A stretch of DNA of 64,000 bases from an uncultured Caldilinea sp. (GCF_937128415.1 NZ_CAKZMJ010000109.1:8501-72500), one strand, 5' to 3'; positions 34,843 to 55,197 are shown, counted from the first letter of the stretch. Made by a program: numbers and translations. The notes: generated by a model from the letters alone, not told the origin.

Positions 34843-37398
34843 ATGAGCGAAATGACATTTCCTGTGAAGCCGGAGATCATGAGTCCGGCCGGCTACTGGC
34901 CCCAATTGCACGCCGCCGTTGAGGCGGGCGCCGACGCAGTCTACTTTGGCTTGCGCCACTTCACGGCGCGCGCCAAGGTCGGCTTTGCGCTTGAAGAGCT
35001 GCCGGAAGTCATGGATGCGTTGCACCGCCGCGGCGTCAAGGGGTACGTCACCTTCAACACGCTCGTTTTCGACCATGAAATGGAAACCGCAGCGCGGGCA
35101 ATCGCAGCGATTGTCGAAGCGGGCGCCGACGCCTTGATCGTGCAGGACATCGGTGTCGCCCGGCTGGTGCGCGCCATCGCCCCCGACGTCGCCGTGCACG
35201 GCAGCACGCAGATGAGCATCACCAGCGCCGAAGGCGTGGCGCTGGCCCAGCAGTTCGGCGTCTCGCGCGTGGTGCTGGCGCGCGAGCTTTCGCTGGAGGA
35301 GGTGCGCGCCATCCGCCGCGCCACCGACTGCGAGCTCGAACTCTTCGTCCACGGCGCGCTGTGCGTCTCCTATTCCGGGCAATGCTTCTCCTCGGAGGCG
35401 TGGGGCGGACGCAGCGCCAATCGCGGCCAGTGCGCGCAGGCGTGCCGCCTCCCCTATGAACTGATCGTGGATGACGCACCGAAGCCGCTAGGCGACGCGC
35501 GCTATTTGCTCTCGCCCGGCGACCTGTACGCCCTGCGCCAAATTCCGGAGATTCTCCAAATCGGCGTTCATGCGCTGAAGATCGAAGGACGCTACAAAGA
35601 CGCCGACTATGTGGCGCTCGCCACCGCAGCCTATCGCAAAGCCGTGGATGAGGCGTGGGCCGGCTTGCCGCTGAGCCTGACGCGTCGCGAGGAGCTGCAA
35701 CTGGAGCAGGTCTATTCGCGCGGCCTGGGGCCCTATTTCATCGCCGGAGTGAATCATCAAGCCGTCGTGAGAGGACGCACCCCGCGCCATCGCGGCGTGT
35801 TGATGGGGCGCGTCGTGCGCGTGCTGGCGGATCGAGTGTGGGTTGCGGTGGAGCCGGAAGTGGCCGCCGTTGCGCCCCTCAAACCCGGGGACGGCGTCGT
35901 CTTCGACGCCGCCGACTGGCGCAGCCCGGAGGAGCCGGAGGAAGGCGGCCGCATCTATCATGTCCTTCCTCGGCGCAATGGGCTGGTCGAACTGACCTTC
36001 GGCAACGGAGCCATCGATTTTTCGCGCATTCGACCGGGCGATCTGCTCTGGCGCACCCACGATCCCGACCTGGATCGGCTGGTGCGTCCTTATGTGGAGG
36101 CGAAAGCGCCGGTGCGTCGTCAGCCGGTCAAGGTGCATGCGATCGCGGCGGAGGGCGCGCCGCTCGTGCTTGAGTGGACGTTGGCGGAGGATCCTCAGGT
36201 GCAGGTCACGCTCTGGTCAGACGAACCGTTGGAGACCGCCACCCAGCGCGCGCTCGACGCCCCTCTCTTGCGCGAGCAGCTCGGACGCCTGGGCGGCACG
36301 CCCTACGAGCTTGCCGAACTTACGCTGGACGTCAGCGGCCGTCCCTTTGCGCCCGCCTCCCTGCTCAACCACCTGCGCCGCGAGGCTGTGGCGCAACTTC
36401 AGGAGCGCCAACGTCGCCGCCATGCCGTCGTGCATGATCCGCTCGATGCGCTGCGGCGGGTGGCGGAGGCCAATCAGCAATCGACCGTTCATCTCCCGAT
36501 CCATCGAACTTCCTCCAGGCAAGAGCAGATCGCCCTGCATCTGCTGGTGCGCACGCCCGAACAGCTCGACGCCGCCCTGGCCGTGCGACCGAGCAGCATT
36601 ACGCTCGACTATCTGGAGCTTTATGGGCTGCGCACGTCGGTGGAAAAAGTGCAGGCCGCCGGCGTCGATGTGCGCGTCGCCAGCCCGCGCGTCCTGAAAC
36701 CCAACGAGCAGCGCATCGTGAATTTTCTTCTGCGCCTGGGCTGTCCCATCCTGGTGCGCTCGAGCGGCCTGCTCTATGCCCTGCGCACGGCGCCGGCCGC
36801 GCCGGAACTGATCGGAGACTTCAGCCTCAACGCCGCCAACGAACTTTCGGCGCGCACGTTGCTGGCGCTGGGGCTGACGCGTCTGACGCCGACGCATGAC
36901 CTCAACGCCGCTCAGGTGGCGGAGCTGGCCCGGCGCGTCGGCCCGGCCCTTATCGAAGCGATCGCCTATCAGCACCTGCCGGTCTTTCACACCGAGCACT
37001 GCGTCTTCTGCCGTTTCCTCTCGACGGGAACCAGCTATAAAGATTGCGGCCATCCATGCGAAAAACACAAGGTCGCCTTACAGGACGGCGCCGGACGCCG
37101 CCACCCGGTCATGGCCGACGTCGGCTGTCGCAACACCGTCTTCGGCGCCGAGGCGCAGGACGCCAGCCTGCACCTCGATGCATGGCGAGCAGTTGGCATT
37201 CAGCACTATCGACTGGAGTTTGTGCACGAAAGCGGCGCCCAGGTCTATGAGGTCGCCGAGGCGTTCCGCGCAGCGCTGGACGGCAAGCTGAACGGAGCGG
37301 CGCTGCGCAAGCGATTGGAGCGCATTGCGCCGCAGGGCGTGACCGAAGGCAGCCTCTTCGTCCCGCCGAATTACACCGAGATTCCGCTGCTGTTGTAG
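34843..37398 (+). CDS. U32 family peptidase-like protein (RlhA-type, DUF3656)
   Basis: An 851-residue protein of the U32 family. The N-terminal TIM-barrel part has IMSPAGYWPQLHAAVEAGAD and the U32 signature ELFVHGALCVSYSGQCFSS, with Cys in CVSYSGQCFSS and GQCAQACRLPYE that ligate an iron-sulphur cluster in this family. The middle and C-terminal parts match the DUF3656-containing long form, and the end carries another Cys group (HCVFCRF, KDCGHPCEKH, DVGCRNTVF). In Escherichia coli the long form RlhA hydroxylates C2501 of 23S rRNA using prephenate-derived chemistry; others make ubiquinone (UbiU/V). I infer an RNA-hydroxylation role by length. It is monocistronic. Confidence 0.82.
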   Translation: MSEMTFPVKPEIMSPAGYWPQLHAAVEAGADAVYFGLRHFTARAKVGFALEELPEVMDALHRRGVKGYVTFNTLVFDHEMETAARAIAAIVEAGADALIVQDIGVARLVRAIAPDVAVHGSTQMSITSAEGVALAQQFGVSRVVLARELSLEEVRAIRRATDCELELFVHGALCVSYSGQCFSSEAWGGRSANRGQCAQACRLPYELIVDDAPKPLGDARYLLSPGDLYALRQIPEILQIGVHALKIEGRYKDADYVALATAAYRKAVDEAWAGLPLSLTRREELQLEQVYSRGLGPYFIAGVNHQAVVRGRTPRHRGVLMGRVVRVLADRVWVAVEPEVAAVAPLKPGDGVVFDAADWRSPEEPEEGGRIYHVLPRRNGLVELTFGNGAIDFSRIRPGDLLWRTHDPDLDRLVRPYVEAKAPVRRQPVKVHAIAAEGAPLVLEWTLAEDPQVQVTLWSDEPLETATQRALDAPLLREQLGRLGGTPYELAELTLDVSGRPFAPASLLNHLRREAVAQLQERQRRRHAVVHDPLDALRRVAEANQQSTVHLPIHRTSSRQEQIALHLLVRTPEQLDAALAVRPSSITLDYLELYGLRTSVEKVQAAGVDVRVASPRVLKPNEQRIVNFLLRLGCPILVRSSGLLYALRTAPAAPELIGDFSLNAANELSARTLLALGLTRLTPTHDLNAAQVAELARRVGPALIEAIAYQHLPVFHTEHCVFCRFLSTGTSYKDCGHPCEKHKVALQDGAGRRHPVMADVGCRNTVFGAEAQDASLHLDAWRAVGIQHYRLEFVHESGAQVYEVAEAFRAALDGKLNGAALRKRLERIAPQGVTEGSLFVPPNYTEIPLLL

Positions 37399-37523
37399 CG
37401 CGGCCGTTCCTGTAGGTCACGCCTCCAGTGCGACTGTAGGCGTCCGACCCCAAGGCCGAAGCTACAAATGTCTTGGATGCTCAAAAAACCTACATTGAAG
37501 AGAGGGCAAAAGAGGAGGCGTGC

Positions 37524-38318
<795 letters not shown>

Positions 38319-38343
38319 ATTGTGCGCATGAACTTGCTCAGCG

Positions 38344-39441
<1,098 letters not shown>

Positions 39442-39460
39442 GATGGACCCTCCTGCAGGC

Positions 39461-40831
<1,371 letters not shown>

Positions 40832-40897
40832 GCCTTTTATTGTACAGAAAGTCGGTCAGAACCGAAACAACGCCAACGCGCTTCGGCTCTGCTCCGC

Positions 40898-44140
<3,243 letters not shown>

Positions 44141-44171
44141 GGCGTCTATCACCTCATCGCAATCATTCCAA

Positions 44172-44475
<304 letters not shown>

Positions 44476-44481
44476 ATGTGC

Positions 44482-44510
44482 AGTGTAGCACGCGGCAAAT
44501 GGCATGTCAA
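44482..44510 (-). promoter_or_regulatory. ileS promoter
   Basis: On the reverse strand TTGACA (44510-44505), a 17-base spacer and TACACT (44487-44482). Near-consensus sigma-70 type, with a predicted start near 44475 at the head of the T-box leader. Confidence 0.75.
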
Positions 44511-44549
44511 TCTGTGTACACAGACAACACAGATAGCGCCCGCAATCGT

Positions 44550-46322
44550 TCAAGGCGCTCCAACATAGCGCACTCGATAGATGATTCCTGAACCGTAATC
44601 GCCGACCAACAGATCGCCATTGGAATCCGTGGCCAGGGGCAAGGGGCGACTCAGGTTGTCGAGGAACAGCGAAGCCTCTCCACGGAAAGTCACCCCGTCC
44701 GGCCCATGAATGGGGGTCAGAAGAATCCGCTCAACGGCCGGTTGAACCGGTTCGGCGCTAAAGACCGACCCAAAGAGCGAGACATACAGCGTGCGATATT
44801 CTTCGGGCCAGTCCGGGTTGGTAATGTACGCAAGGCTGTTGGCGCTTGCATGCGCAGTGACTTCCAGCACGGGGCTGCTGTAGGGCTGTCCCTCCTGCTC
44901 TGGAGGGTCGACCATGCCGAACTGCTCGGGGAACCCATAGTGCAGTCCCCAGCGGATATGGTTCACCTCGTCTGGGGCCGAGTTGAAGTCCGGTCCATTT
45001 TCTCCGGCGAAAAGGCTCCAAAGAATCGAGCCTTGATACGGGACAGGCGCCCACAGCAAACCATAGGCGTTGCGCACGCCGCGTGCGACCACCTCCAAGG
45101 CGTCCTGACCCTGACCATCGCGATGGAGGCGCAGGATCGTTGCATTGAGGTCGCCGCCCGTTTCCAGATCACCGGTGGAGCCTAATCCAAAGTAAATCCA
45201 GGTGTACGGCGGCTCTCCGGTGAACGGATCGGGGACCGGATTCCAGATCAATCCGTTGTTTTGATGGCGCCCCCAGGGCAATCCTTCGAGGCGCAGCTCA
45301 AATTGATCGGCGACGCCATCGCCGTCTCCATCCATCGTGCGCCAGAGATTGCCGCGTCCGCCCACCCAGACAGCGCCGTCGATCGGATCGTACAACAATC
45401 CGACGACTTCCTCGAAGCCCGATGCATAGAGCTGGCGCTCCTCATAGAAGCCGTCGCCGTTGCGATCGTGATATGTCCAAATGCGGCCGTTTTGCTGGCT
45501 GACGAGGAGCGTATCCTTGGCAACGACCTGAAATTGGGTGATAGAGAATACTTCGGCGGCAATTGGCTCTACAAGGAAGCCGCTCGGCGCTTCGATCGGC
45601 GGCGTCTGCGTCGGCCGCGCCACGATTTCGCGCCATGTGCTCAGCAGGCGGACATCCTCAATCTCAAGCGCGCCCTCCATGTCCGCCCACTCAAAGACAA
45701 GCTGCAACTCTTGCAAAGCGGCGACGTTCAACGGACGGAATTCGTCATCACGGACTTCGTTCAACGGGAAATAGAAGGTCGTCGAGCCGGTTCCCGCTTC
45801 TGCGAGCGGCAGCGCAGGCAAACGCTGCAAGATGCGCCGCCCATCCGCTTCCACAAAATACAAGTTGGGCCTCAAGGTTCCCTCCACGCGCAAGGAGAGG
45901 GCCAGCACTTCGCGACCGCTGAGCTTCAGCGTCTCCGGCGGCAAACGCATCGACCAGCGAGCAAAAATCGAAGCATTGACCTTTGCTTCAATGCGATGAG
46001 GAGGTTGCGCCGTCTGGCAGTGCAAAGTCTCGGGCTGCGAAGCATCGCCGACGCGTTTTCCAAAGCACACCGTGACGCCGTCGGCGGTCTGGCAGTGAAG
46101 CGCCTCCGGCCCTGAGGCGTCGCACTGAAACGTCACGCCGTCGGCGGTCAATAAGTTCATATCCAGAGCAGGGGGATGCGCCGCCGTGACCATCATGTTC
46201 ACCGGCGCCGGCTCCGCCGGGAGAGGGGTTTCCTGAAGAGTTGGCTGAGGGGCATTGTTGCACGCCGCCAGCAACACGCCCAAAGCCAGCAAAAAAGCAA
46301 GAGCAAAGCGATTGTTTCCCAT
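44550..46322 (-). CDS. Glucose/sorbosone dehydrogenase-like beta-propeller lipoprotein
   Basis: A 590-residue exported lipoprotein: signal peptide with lipobox VLLAAC, then a Pro/Glu linker. Residues about 60-250 contain two short Cys-bracketed repeats (FQCDASGPEALHCQTADGV, FGKRVGDASQPETLHCQT) and a carbohydrate-binding-like beta-sandwich. The C-terminal 330 residues form a six-bladed propeller of the GDH/sorbosone type (IWTYHDRNGDG, VWVGGRGNLW, RNAYGLLWAP, GLHYGFPEQFGM). PQQ-dependent members oxidise aldoses; here PQQ-binding residues cannot be confirmed. The ATG at 46322 opens the signal peptide. The neighbour upstream is the large lamin-tail protein. Confidence 0.78.
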   Translation of the reverse strand: MGNNRFALAFLLALGVLLAACNNAPQPTLQETPLPAEPAPVNMMVTAAHPPALDMNLLTADGVTFQCDASGPEALHCQTADGVTVCFGKRVGDASQPETLHCQTAQPPHRIEAKVNASIFARWSMRLPPETLKLSGREVLALSLRVEGTLRPNLYFVEADGRRILQRLPALPLAEAGTGSTTFYFPLNEVRDDEFRPLNVAALQELQLVFEWADMEGALEIEDVRLLSTWREIVARPTQTPPIEAPSGFLVEPIAAEVFSITQFQVVAKDTLLVSQQNGRIWTYHDRNGDGFYEERQLYASGFEEVVGLLYDPIDGAVWVGGRGNLWRTMDGDGDGVADQFELRLEGLPWGRHQNNGLIWNPVPDPFTGEPPYTWIYFGLGSTGDLETGGDLNATILRLHRDGQGQDALEVVARGVRNAYGLLWAPVPYQGSILWSLFAGENGPDFNSAPDEVNHIRWGLHYGFPEQFGMVDPPEQEGQPYSSPVLEVTAHASANSLAYITNPDWPEEYRTLYVSLFGSVFSAEPVQPAVERILLTPIHGPDGVTFRGEASLFLDNLSRPLPLATDSNGDLLVGDYGSGIIYRVRYVGAP

Positions 46323-46526
46323 ATTGAATCCACACAATCTCAACGTTCGCCTGACTTTGATCCTATAGGCGGACGCGTCCCATTCAGACGCTGGATTGGT
46401 TTGGCGCGCCCGCTTTTTCCAAGTGTATGCCAGAAAGGCCGATGGGAACAAAGCCACAGGGTGGTCAATGAGTGGGGTATCGGGGAAAAACGGGAGCGGA
46501 TTGTCGGCTAGCTTCAAAAATGGATG

Positions 46527-49500
46527 CTATCTCTGACCTGTTATCTTCACCAGATCGCTCGGCCAGCGCACCAGGATGCGGTAGCCACCGTTCCATGGCG
46601 CTGCGCGGGCGAACTGACTGACTAAGCCTGTGACCTCCCACACTTCGCCCAGCTTCACGTAGGGGCGCTTCCATCCCAGAGAGCTGCGCACCGTCACGCG
46701 CACAGGCTCTGCATCCGCGTCATCCGGATCGCCCAGATAGATGCTGTCGCCCTGCCAGCGGGTGACGACGCCCCGGAACGTGACGAGGCGACCTTCCAGC
46801 GATTCGCCGATCTCATTGACGCGCACCGTCAACGGCTTCGGCGCGACGCCGCTTTGGATGCGCCAGACCTGCTCGGGAGTGTCGAGGATCAACTCGGTCT
46901 CTCCACGGAAGGAGGCCAACCGCCCCCTCAACAAAACCCAATCGCCTGCTTCCAACGGGGGATACTCGCCCCGTCGCAGATAGACGTTGATGCCGATGCC
47001 AGCAGTGACGCCATCCCCCGCCAGGTCGGCCACATAAATGTTGCTGTTGAAGAGCCCCGGCGGCGCCACCACGACGGCGCGAAATTCCACCCAGGCGCCC
47101 AGTCCCATCAGCTTCGCCTGCGCAATCGAACCGGGCGGGCCGCCCGCCTGGCCCGCCGTCGCCTCCGCAGCAGGATTGACAGGAGGTCGGGCTTTGGATG
47201 GCGCTGAAGGTTGCGGCGGCGGCGGGAGAGTTGGCCACGGGGCAAAATCATCGACACCGGTGTTGGCGTTGGCCCCTCCCGGCGTTGCATCAGCGTTCCA
47301 GACCCACGGACCTCCATCCGGGATGCGCGAGACGCTGCGCCCGCGGATCAGCGTTGCGTCCCATTCGATGCGATCGCGCTCGACGCCCTGCGGGTCAAGC
47401 AGCCGGATGACGCCGCCGTCATTGCGCAAACTCAGGCGGTGCGCCTTGCGCAGCAAAAGCAGGCGCTCTCCGCCGCCGAGATAACGCCCTTTGCCGAATT
47501 TCATGCGCTGAGCAGAGGCGTCCTCGTCGCCGTTCGTCAACACCCAACCCTCGAGCGGAATCGGCGCGCGGCCGGGATTGTATAGTTCGATGTACTCGTC
47601 GTTGCTGTCCACGACCCCGTCGCCGTTGTAGTCGTTGCGCGGGGCCGGCAGCACCTCATTGATCAGCAGGTCACCCGTTTCATTCTGCTCGACGAATAGA
47701 GGAGCCGTCACGGCGAAGTCGCCATCAAACTGCGTTGCAACCGCCGTCAAGATGGAGCCGGGAAGCGCGGGTATCGTCAGCGTCCACCTGCCGTCCGGCG
47801 CGGGTCGGTCGAGCTGGTGAATCAGCTTGCCGTCCTGCCAGAGCGCCAGCCCCGCGGCCTCTCCGCTGCGGTCGCCATAGGCAATATGCAGCGTCACCTG
47901 GTTGGCCACAGCCAACCAATTCCCCATCCAGATGCGCTGACCATCCATTGTTTCCGCCTGCATGGTCAGCCATAAACCGGGCGACGTCGTCACCCAGCCG
48001 CGTCGCGCTTGCAGCGCCTCGCGCACGCCATGCGCATCGACGCTGCGCACGGCAAGGCCGGTGTAGCGTGGGCGCAGTTGCGAGACGTCTGCTGAACCGG
48101 GGAGGCTGTTGCCTCCTGGCAGGGAAGGGGCGCGATTGTTCCGCCAGCTTGCAAACCAATCTTTCATATCCGAAGGAGGAGTGCTGGGGGCGGAAGCGAC
48201 CAGGGGGGCCGGACTGAAATTCCCGATGCCGGCGATCACTTGCCAGGGAGCATTCAGCTGGCGGAGATAGTCTTCGACGCCGGGGCGTGAACGGTCCGAC
48301 GGCGGCGCATCATTATAGATGACGATCTCTTCCTTTTCGGCCTTCCAACGCCATGCCGGAATAAAAATGACCTCCGAGGGCAACAACACGGGATAGGTCG
48401 GCGTTTCATCGGCGATGGCGAGGAAGTCCAGCCCTTGCGCAGCCGCCTGCATCAGCAGATAATGCGGAGGAGAGGAGAAACCCGCTGAAAAATTGCTTGC
48501 AGCGCCCGTCGAACCCCAAAGCGCCTGATGCGTTTCATCAAGTCGCACAATCTCTTTTGTTGGCGCAGGGAGAGGCCGGAGCGACTCAAAGGGGCGCGGC
48601 GACCCGGCCATAAATCGATGGCGCAGGTCAGCGGCGGCGACAAAATCGACGCCGGGAACGCGCTGCAACGATTGTCCGGCGCCAGCCGTCAGTAACCCTG
48701 TCAACGAAAGCGAGGCGTAAGCTCCATTCTTATAAGCGACTGCATCCGCCAACAGGCCAGAAGGGGCAAGCAGCACAACCTCGTCCCCGCCATCGTTGAG
48801 CGCCATTGCGCCGCGTCCGAGCCGCCGATCACGTTGGAGCAGTGGAACATCGCCCTCTTGTTTCTCCCATGCCGCATCCGGCGAGCGCCCGAACATCTCT
48901 CGAAAAACGGATGCATTGCGCGCAATCACGTAAACGGCGCCTGCAGGCAGCTCCGCGTCCTCGGGCAGGCGATAGACGCCTTCGTTGTCCCCCGGCGTCT
49001 CTGCATCGCCGATCATCCATCCACGCAACGAGATCGTTTCTGCACCGAGGTTCGTCAAAGCAATATACTCCTGATCGCCGCCCGCAAAATAAACCTCATC
49101 GATCTGGAGCGCGCTGGCGCTCCCAAGAGGAGGCCATGTCTCCGGAAGCGCTGACGGCGTCTCGGTCGGCGCAGGCGCAGGCGTTCCGGCGGCCGTCGCT
49201 TTCCCTGGGCTGCCTTTGTCGGTGTGGACGTCGCTCCAGCGCTGGCTCGCCACCACCCACTCCCCGCTCTCCGGCGAGACGCGCTCAAAGCTCGCTCCCG
49301 CCACCACGCGGCGCCCCACCGCCTCCCCCCACGCAAAGACGTCCACCACGGCCCCGCCCGGCCCATGCAGCGTCACCGCCCCCGCACTGTTGGACAGCTG
49401 CACCGCACCGTACTGATAGTCCGAACGCACGTACCCCGCCAACGCCTCCGCACTCCCGCGCGTCAACACCGCATGCTCCCCAGGCCCCAACACCAGCTCC

Positions 49501-50723
49501 GACGCAATCACGTGGCTGCGACCCGCCCCGTCCGTCAACCGCCAGCCCGCCAGGTTCACTGCCACCTCGTCGGCGTTCACCACCTCGATGTACTCCCCGA
49601 CGGCGTCCTCCACAGCCTTCGGATCCACCATCACCTCGCTCAAACGCACCCGCACAGGCTGCGGCGTCGCCGTCGGCAACACCCACGGCGCCGTCATCGT
49701 CGGCGTCGGCGTATCGGTGGGAGTCGGCGTCGGCGTATCGGTGGGAGTCGGCGTCGGCGTATCGGTGGGAGTCGGTGTCGGCGTGTCGGTGGGAGTCGGT
49801 GTAGGCGTGTCGGTGGACGGCAGTGTAGGCGTGTCGGTGGGAGTCAGCGTGGGCGTATCGGTAGGAGTCGGCGTGGGCGTATCGGTAGGAGTCGGCGTGG
49901 GCGTATCGGTGGGAGTCGGCGTGGGCGTATCGGTAGGAGTCGGCGTGGGCGTATCGGTGGACGGCGGCGTCAGCGTGTCAGTAGGGGTGGGAGTCGGCGT
50001 AGGCGTAAGCGTCTCTGTAGGCGTCAGCGAGGGGGTGGGCGTCGAGGTTTCTGTAGGGGGCGTCAGGACACACACGTTAGGCGGTGAGCTGGCATTGCGG
50101 GGCGCCGGAAACGCGACTTGAAAATCATTGGCATTGTGGTTGGTGTCGATGCAGCCCCCACCCAAACGTTGCACGCTTTCGGTGTTCGAGGCTTTGGGCG
50201 CAGCCTGTCCCTCATATTCACCGGCGTTGCCGTATCCCACCAGATCGATGATTGTCCCTCCCAGGCGCACTCGCACTTTCCCTTGCTCGCGCCCCATGTC
50301 GATGGAGCCGAACAAATCCGGCGTTGGAAGAGGCTGCCCGTTCTCACCCGCTCTTAACTGAATCAACAGGTAGGCGTATGGAGCGATGGTCTTCCCGTTG
50401 AGATTGATCGATTGCCACGTAGAGGAGTTCGCCGCCGCGTATTCAACAACCCAGCCGTCTAATGCAATCTGGTTTGCCGTGGCATTAAATAATTCGATAA
50501 AATCGGCGTTATACGGCGCGCTGTTGTTGCCTCCGCCGCCGTAAACCTGGCTGATACAGACGGTGCATAGGATGCTTTGAGCGCGCGCACCTGCATGGTG
50601 GGCGCTCCAGACCCCACTCCACACCAAACCGATCCCGACTGCTATCCAGAAAAGTCGTCCGACAGGTCGCAAAGGAAGCGCCAAGGGCAATCGGCGAATG
50701 CCCGCCCTGAGCCATGCCAACAT
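46527..50723 (-). CDS. Large secreted multi-domain protein: lamin-tail, PHP-like and OB-fold domains
   Basis: A 1398-residue exported protein. A signal/anchor segment (about 25-48) precedes a first lamin-tail domain (ISQVYGGGGNNSAPYN..., about 53-215). Residues about 228-345 are a stalk of TPTPTD repeats. Two further lamin-tail domains follow (LSEVMVDPKAVEDAVGEYIE, about 360-500; IDEVYFAGGDQEYIALTN, about 545-690), then a PHP-like segment (AAAQGLDFLAIADE, about 760-1050) whose metal-binding His residues are mostly missing, a fourth lamin-tail domain (INEVLPAPRNDYNGDG, about 1060-1170) and a C-terminal OB-fold pair (about 1240-1390). Such domain sets occur in secreted nucleases and calcium-binding surface proteins; no nuclease active site is recognised. 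AAAGGTG precedes the ATG. Confidence 0.82.
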   Translation of the reverse strand: MLAWLRAGIRRLPLALPLRPVGRLFWIAVGIGLVWSGVWSAHHAGARAQSILCTVCISQVYGGGGNNSAPYNADFIELFNATANQIALDGWVVEYAAANSSTWQSINLNGKTIAPYAYLLIQLRAGENGQPLPTPDLFGSIDMGREQGKVRVRLGGTIIDLVGYGNAGEYEGQAAPKASNTESVQRLGGGCIDTNHNANDFQVAFPAPRNASSPPNVCVLTPPTETSTPTPSLTPTETLTPTPTPTPTDTLTPPSTDTPTPTPTDTPTPTPTDTPTPTPTDTPTPTPTDTPTLTPTDTPTLPSTDTPTPTPTDTPTPTPTDTPTPTPTDTPTPTPTDTPTPTMTAPWVLPTATPQPVRVRLSEVMVDPKAVEDAVGEYIEVVNADEVAVNLAGWRLTDGAGRSHVIASELVLGPGEHAVLTRGSAEALAGYVRSDYQYGAVQLSNSAGAVTLHGPGGAVVDVFAWGEAVGRRVVAGASFERVSPESGEWVVASQRWSDVHTDKGSPGKATAAGTPAPAPTETPSALPETWPPLGSASALQIDEVYFAGGDQEYIALTNLGAETISLRGWMIGDAETPGDNEGVYRLPEDAELPAGAVYVIARNASVFREMFGRSPDAAWEKQEGDVPLLQRDRRLGRGAMALNDGGDEVVLLAPSGLLADAVAYKNGAYASLSLTGLLTAGAGQSLQRVPGVDFVAAADLRHRFMAGSPRPFESLRPLPAPTKEIVRLDETHQALWGSTGAASNFSAGFSSPPHYLLMQAAAQGLDFLAIADETPTYPVLLPSEVIFIPAWRWKAEKEEIVIYNDAPPSDRSRPGVEDYLRQLNAPWQVIAGIGNFSPAPLVASAPSTPPSDMKDWFASWRNNRAPSLPGGNSLPGSADVSQLRPRYTGLAVRSVDAHGVREALQARRGWVTTSPGLWLTMQAETMDGQRIWMGNWLAVANQVTLHIAYGDRSGEAAGLALWQDGKLIHQLDRPAPDGRWTLTIPALPGSILTAVATQFDGDFAVTAPLFVEQNETGDLLINEVLPAPRNDYNGDGVVDSNDEYIELYNPGRAPIPLEGWVLTNGDEDASAQRMKFGKGRYLGGGERLLLLRKAHRLSLRNDGGVIRLLDPQGVERDRIEWDATLIRGRSVSRIPDGGPWVWNADATPGGANANTGVDDFAPWPTLPPPPQPSAPSKARPPVNPAAEATAGQAGGPPGSIAQAKLMGLGAWVEFRAVVVAPPGLFNSNIYVADLAGDGVTAGIGINVYLRRGEYPPLEAGDWVLLRGRLASFRGETELILDTPEQVWRIQSGVAPKPLTVRVNEIGESLEGRLVTFRGVVTRWQGDSIYLGDPDDADAEPVRVTVRSSLGWKRPYVKLGEVWEVTGLVSQFARAAPWNGGYRILVRWPSDLVKITGQR
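49694..50030. repeat. Coding repeat for the Thr/Pro stalk
   Basis: About twelve units of 30 bases such as GTATCGGTGGGAGTCGGCGT, encoding on the reverse strand PTPTPTDTPT. Units differ at silent positions and some carry LPSTDT. The repeat is in frame with the lamin-tail protein and gives a flexible linker. Confidence 0.9.
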
Positions 50724-50913
50724 GCAGCGTCACCTTTCTAGCTGGAGTGGCGGTCTGTTCGTTCAACAGTGCTCAATATGGATTTATTTCGAGATATGCT
50801 TCAATCAACGGAGAGAGGAGATTTTGCGACCATCATACGACCCGACGGCGTGGGCACAGATCGGACAGATGACGCACAAAATTGTAGCAAAATGAAGCAC
50901 AAAAGTAGAGGAT

Positions 50914-52191
<1,278 letters not shown>

Positions 52192-52270
52192 GGCCGATGT
52201 CTCCCTACAAAATTCCGATGAAGCGCGCCCGCCTTCTATGGTACAGTCGCATCTCAAGAAAGGTCGAGAG

Positions 52271-53020
<750 letters not shown>

Positions 53021-53141
53021 GCTACAGAAAAAGACGGACGATGGAATCGTCTCTTCGTCTTGTTTTTTGACTGCAAAAGTTCAGAGCTTCCCCGGAAGAT
53101 GGCGGCGAACATTCCGTATGAGCTGAGAAATGGATTGAGAA

Positions 53142-54077
<936 letters not shown>

Positions 54078-54151
54078 CGGCGATTGTGAACATCGACTCA
54101 ACGCAAACCCAAACGCCGGGACGCGCAGAAAAGCGAGAGCCTTTCCATCGC

Positions 54152-54763
<612 letters not shown>

Positions 54764-54860
54764 ACAAGAACCTCTTTGAGCGATTGATGAATTTTTCACT
54801 ACACAGTCACGAATATAAAAAGCCGATCCTTCGTAGATTCTCTCGTGAAAGTCAAGAGAG

Positions 54861-54980
54861 GCGCAGCTCACAGCTGCGCTTCCTCCCCCTCTCCCACCCT
54901 TGGGAGAGGGGGTTGGGGGGTGAGGGCCTTCTCCCCCCTCTCCCACCCTTGGGAGAGGGGGCCAGGGGGTGAGGGCTCAC
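54861..54980. repeat. 120-bp repeat block, copy 1
   Basis: Starts with the palindrome GCGCAGCT-cac-AGCTGCGC, then two TCTCCCACCCTTGGGAGA palindromes separated by GTTGGGGGGTGAGGGCCTTC, and ends near CTCAC. It matches 55078-55197 with only a few differences. Confidence 0.9.
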
Positions 54981-55030
54981 CACCGGCGCTTCCTTACATT
55001 CCCCAAGGCCTTGTGGGAACATCGAGAGCG

Positions 55031-55053
55031 TGCGGCTGAGAGCCGCACCTACG
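55031..55053. repeat. REP-like palindrome
   Basis: GTGCGGCT-gag-AGCCGCAC, an 8-bp stem with a 3-base loop, followed by CTACG. It is the same unit as at 10908-10926 and lies between the two 120-bp blocks. Confidence 0.7.
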
Positions 55054-55077
55054 ATGAAGCTGAGGCCCCATCCGTAA

Positions 55078-55197
55078 GCGCAGCTCGCAGCTACGCTTCC
55101 TCCCCCTCTCCCACCCTTGGGAGAGGGGGTTGGGGGGTGAGGGCCTTCTCCCCCCTCTCCCACCCTTGGGAGAGGGGGCCAGGGGGTGAAAGCTCAC
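55078..55197. repeat. 120-bp repeat block, copy 2
   Basis: Second copy of the block at 54861-54980, offset 217 bases. Differences are confined to the leading palindrome (GCGCAGCT-cgc-AGCTACGC) and to the end (GTGAAAGCTCAC against GTGAGGGCTCAC). Confidence 0.9.

Noticed and set aside
49694..50030. Regular 30-bp repeats resembling a CRISPR array
   Set aside because: No unique spacers; units encode in-frame Thr/Pro repeats of the lamin-tail protein.
54852..55163. Apparent small proteins with repeated GEGGEGPHPPTPSPKGGRG sequence
   Set aside because: Translations of the CCCTC repeat blocks; the same repeats give similar peptides on both strands and are not genes.
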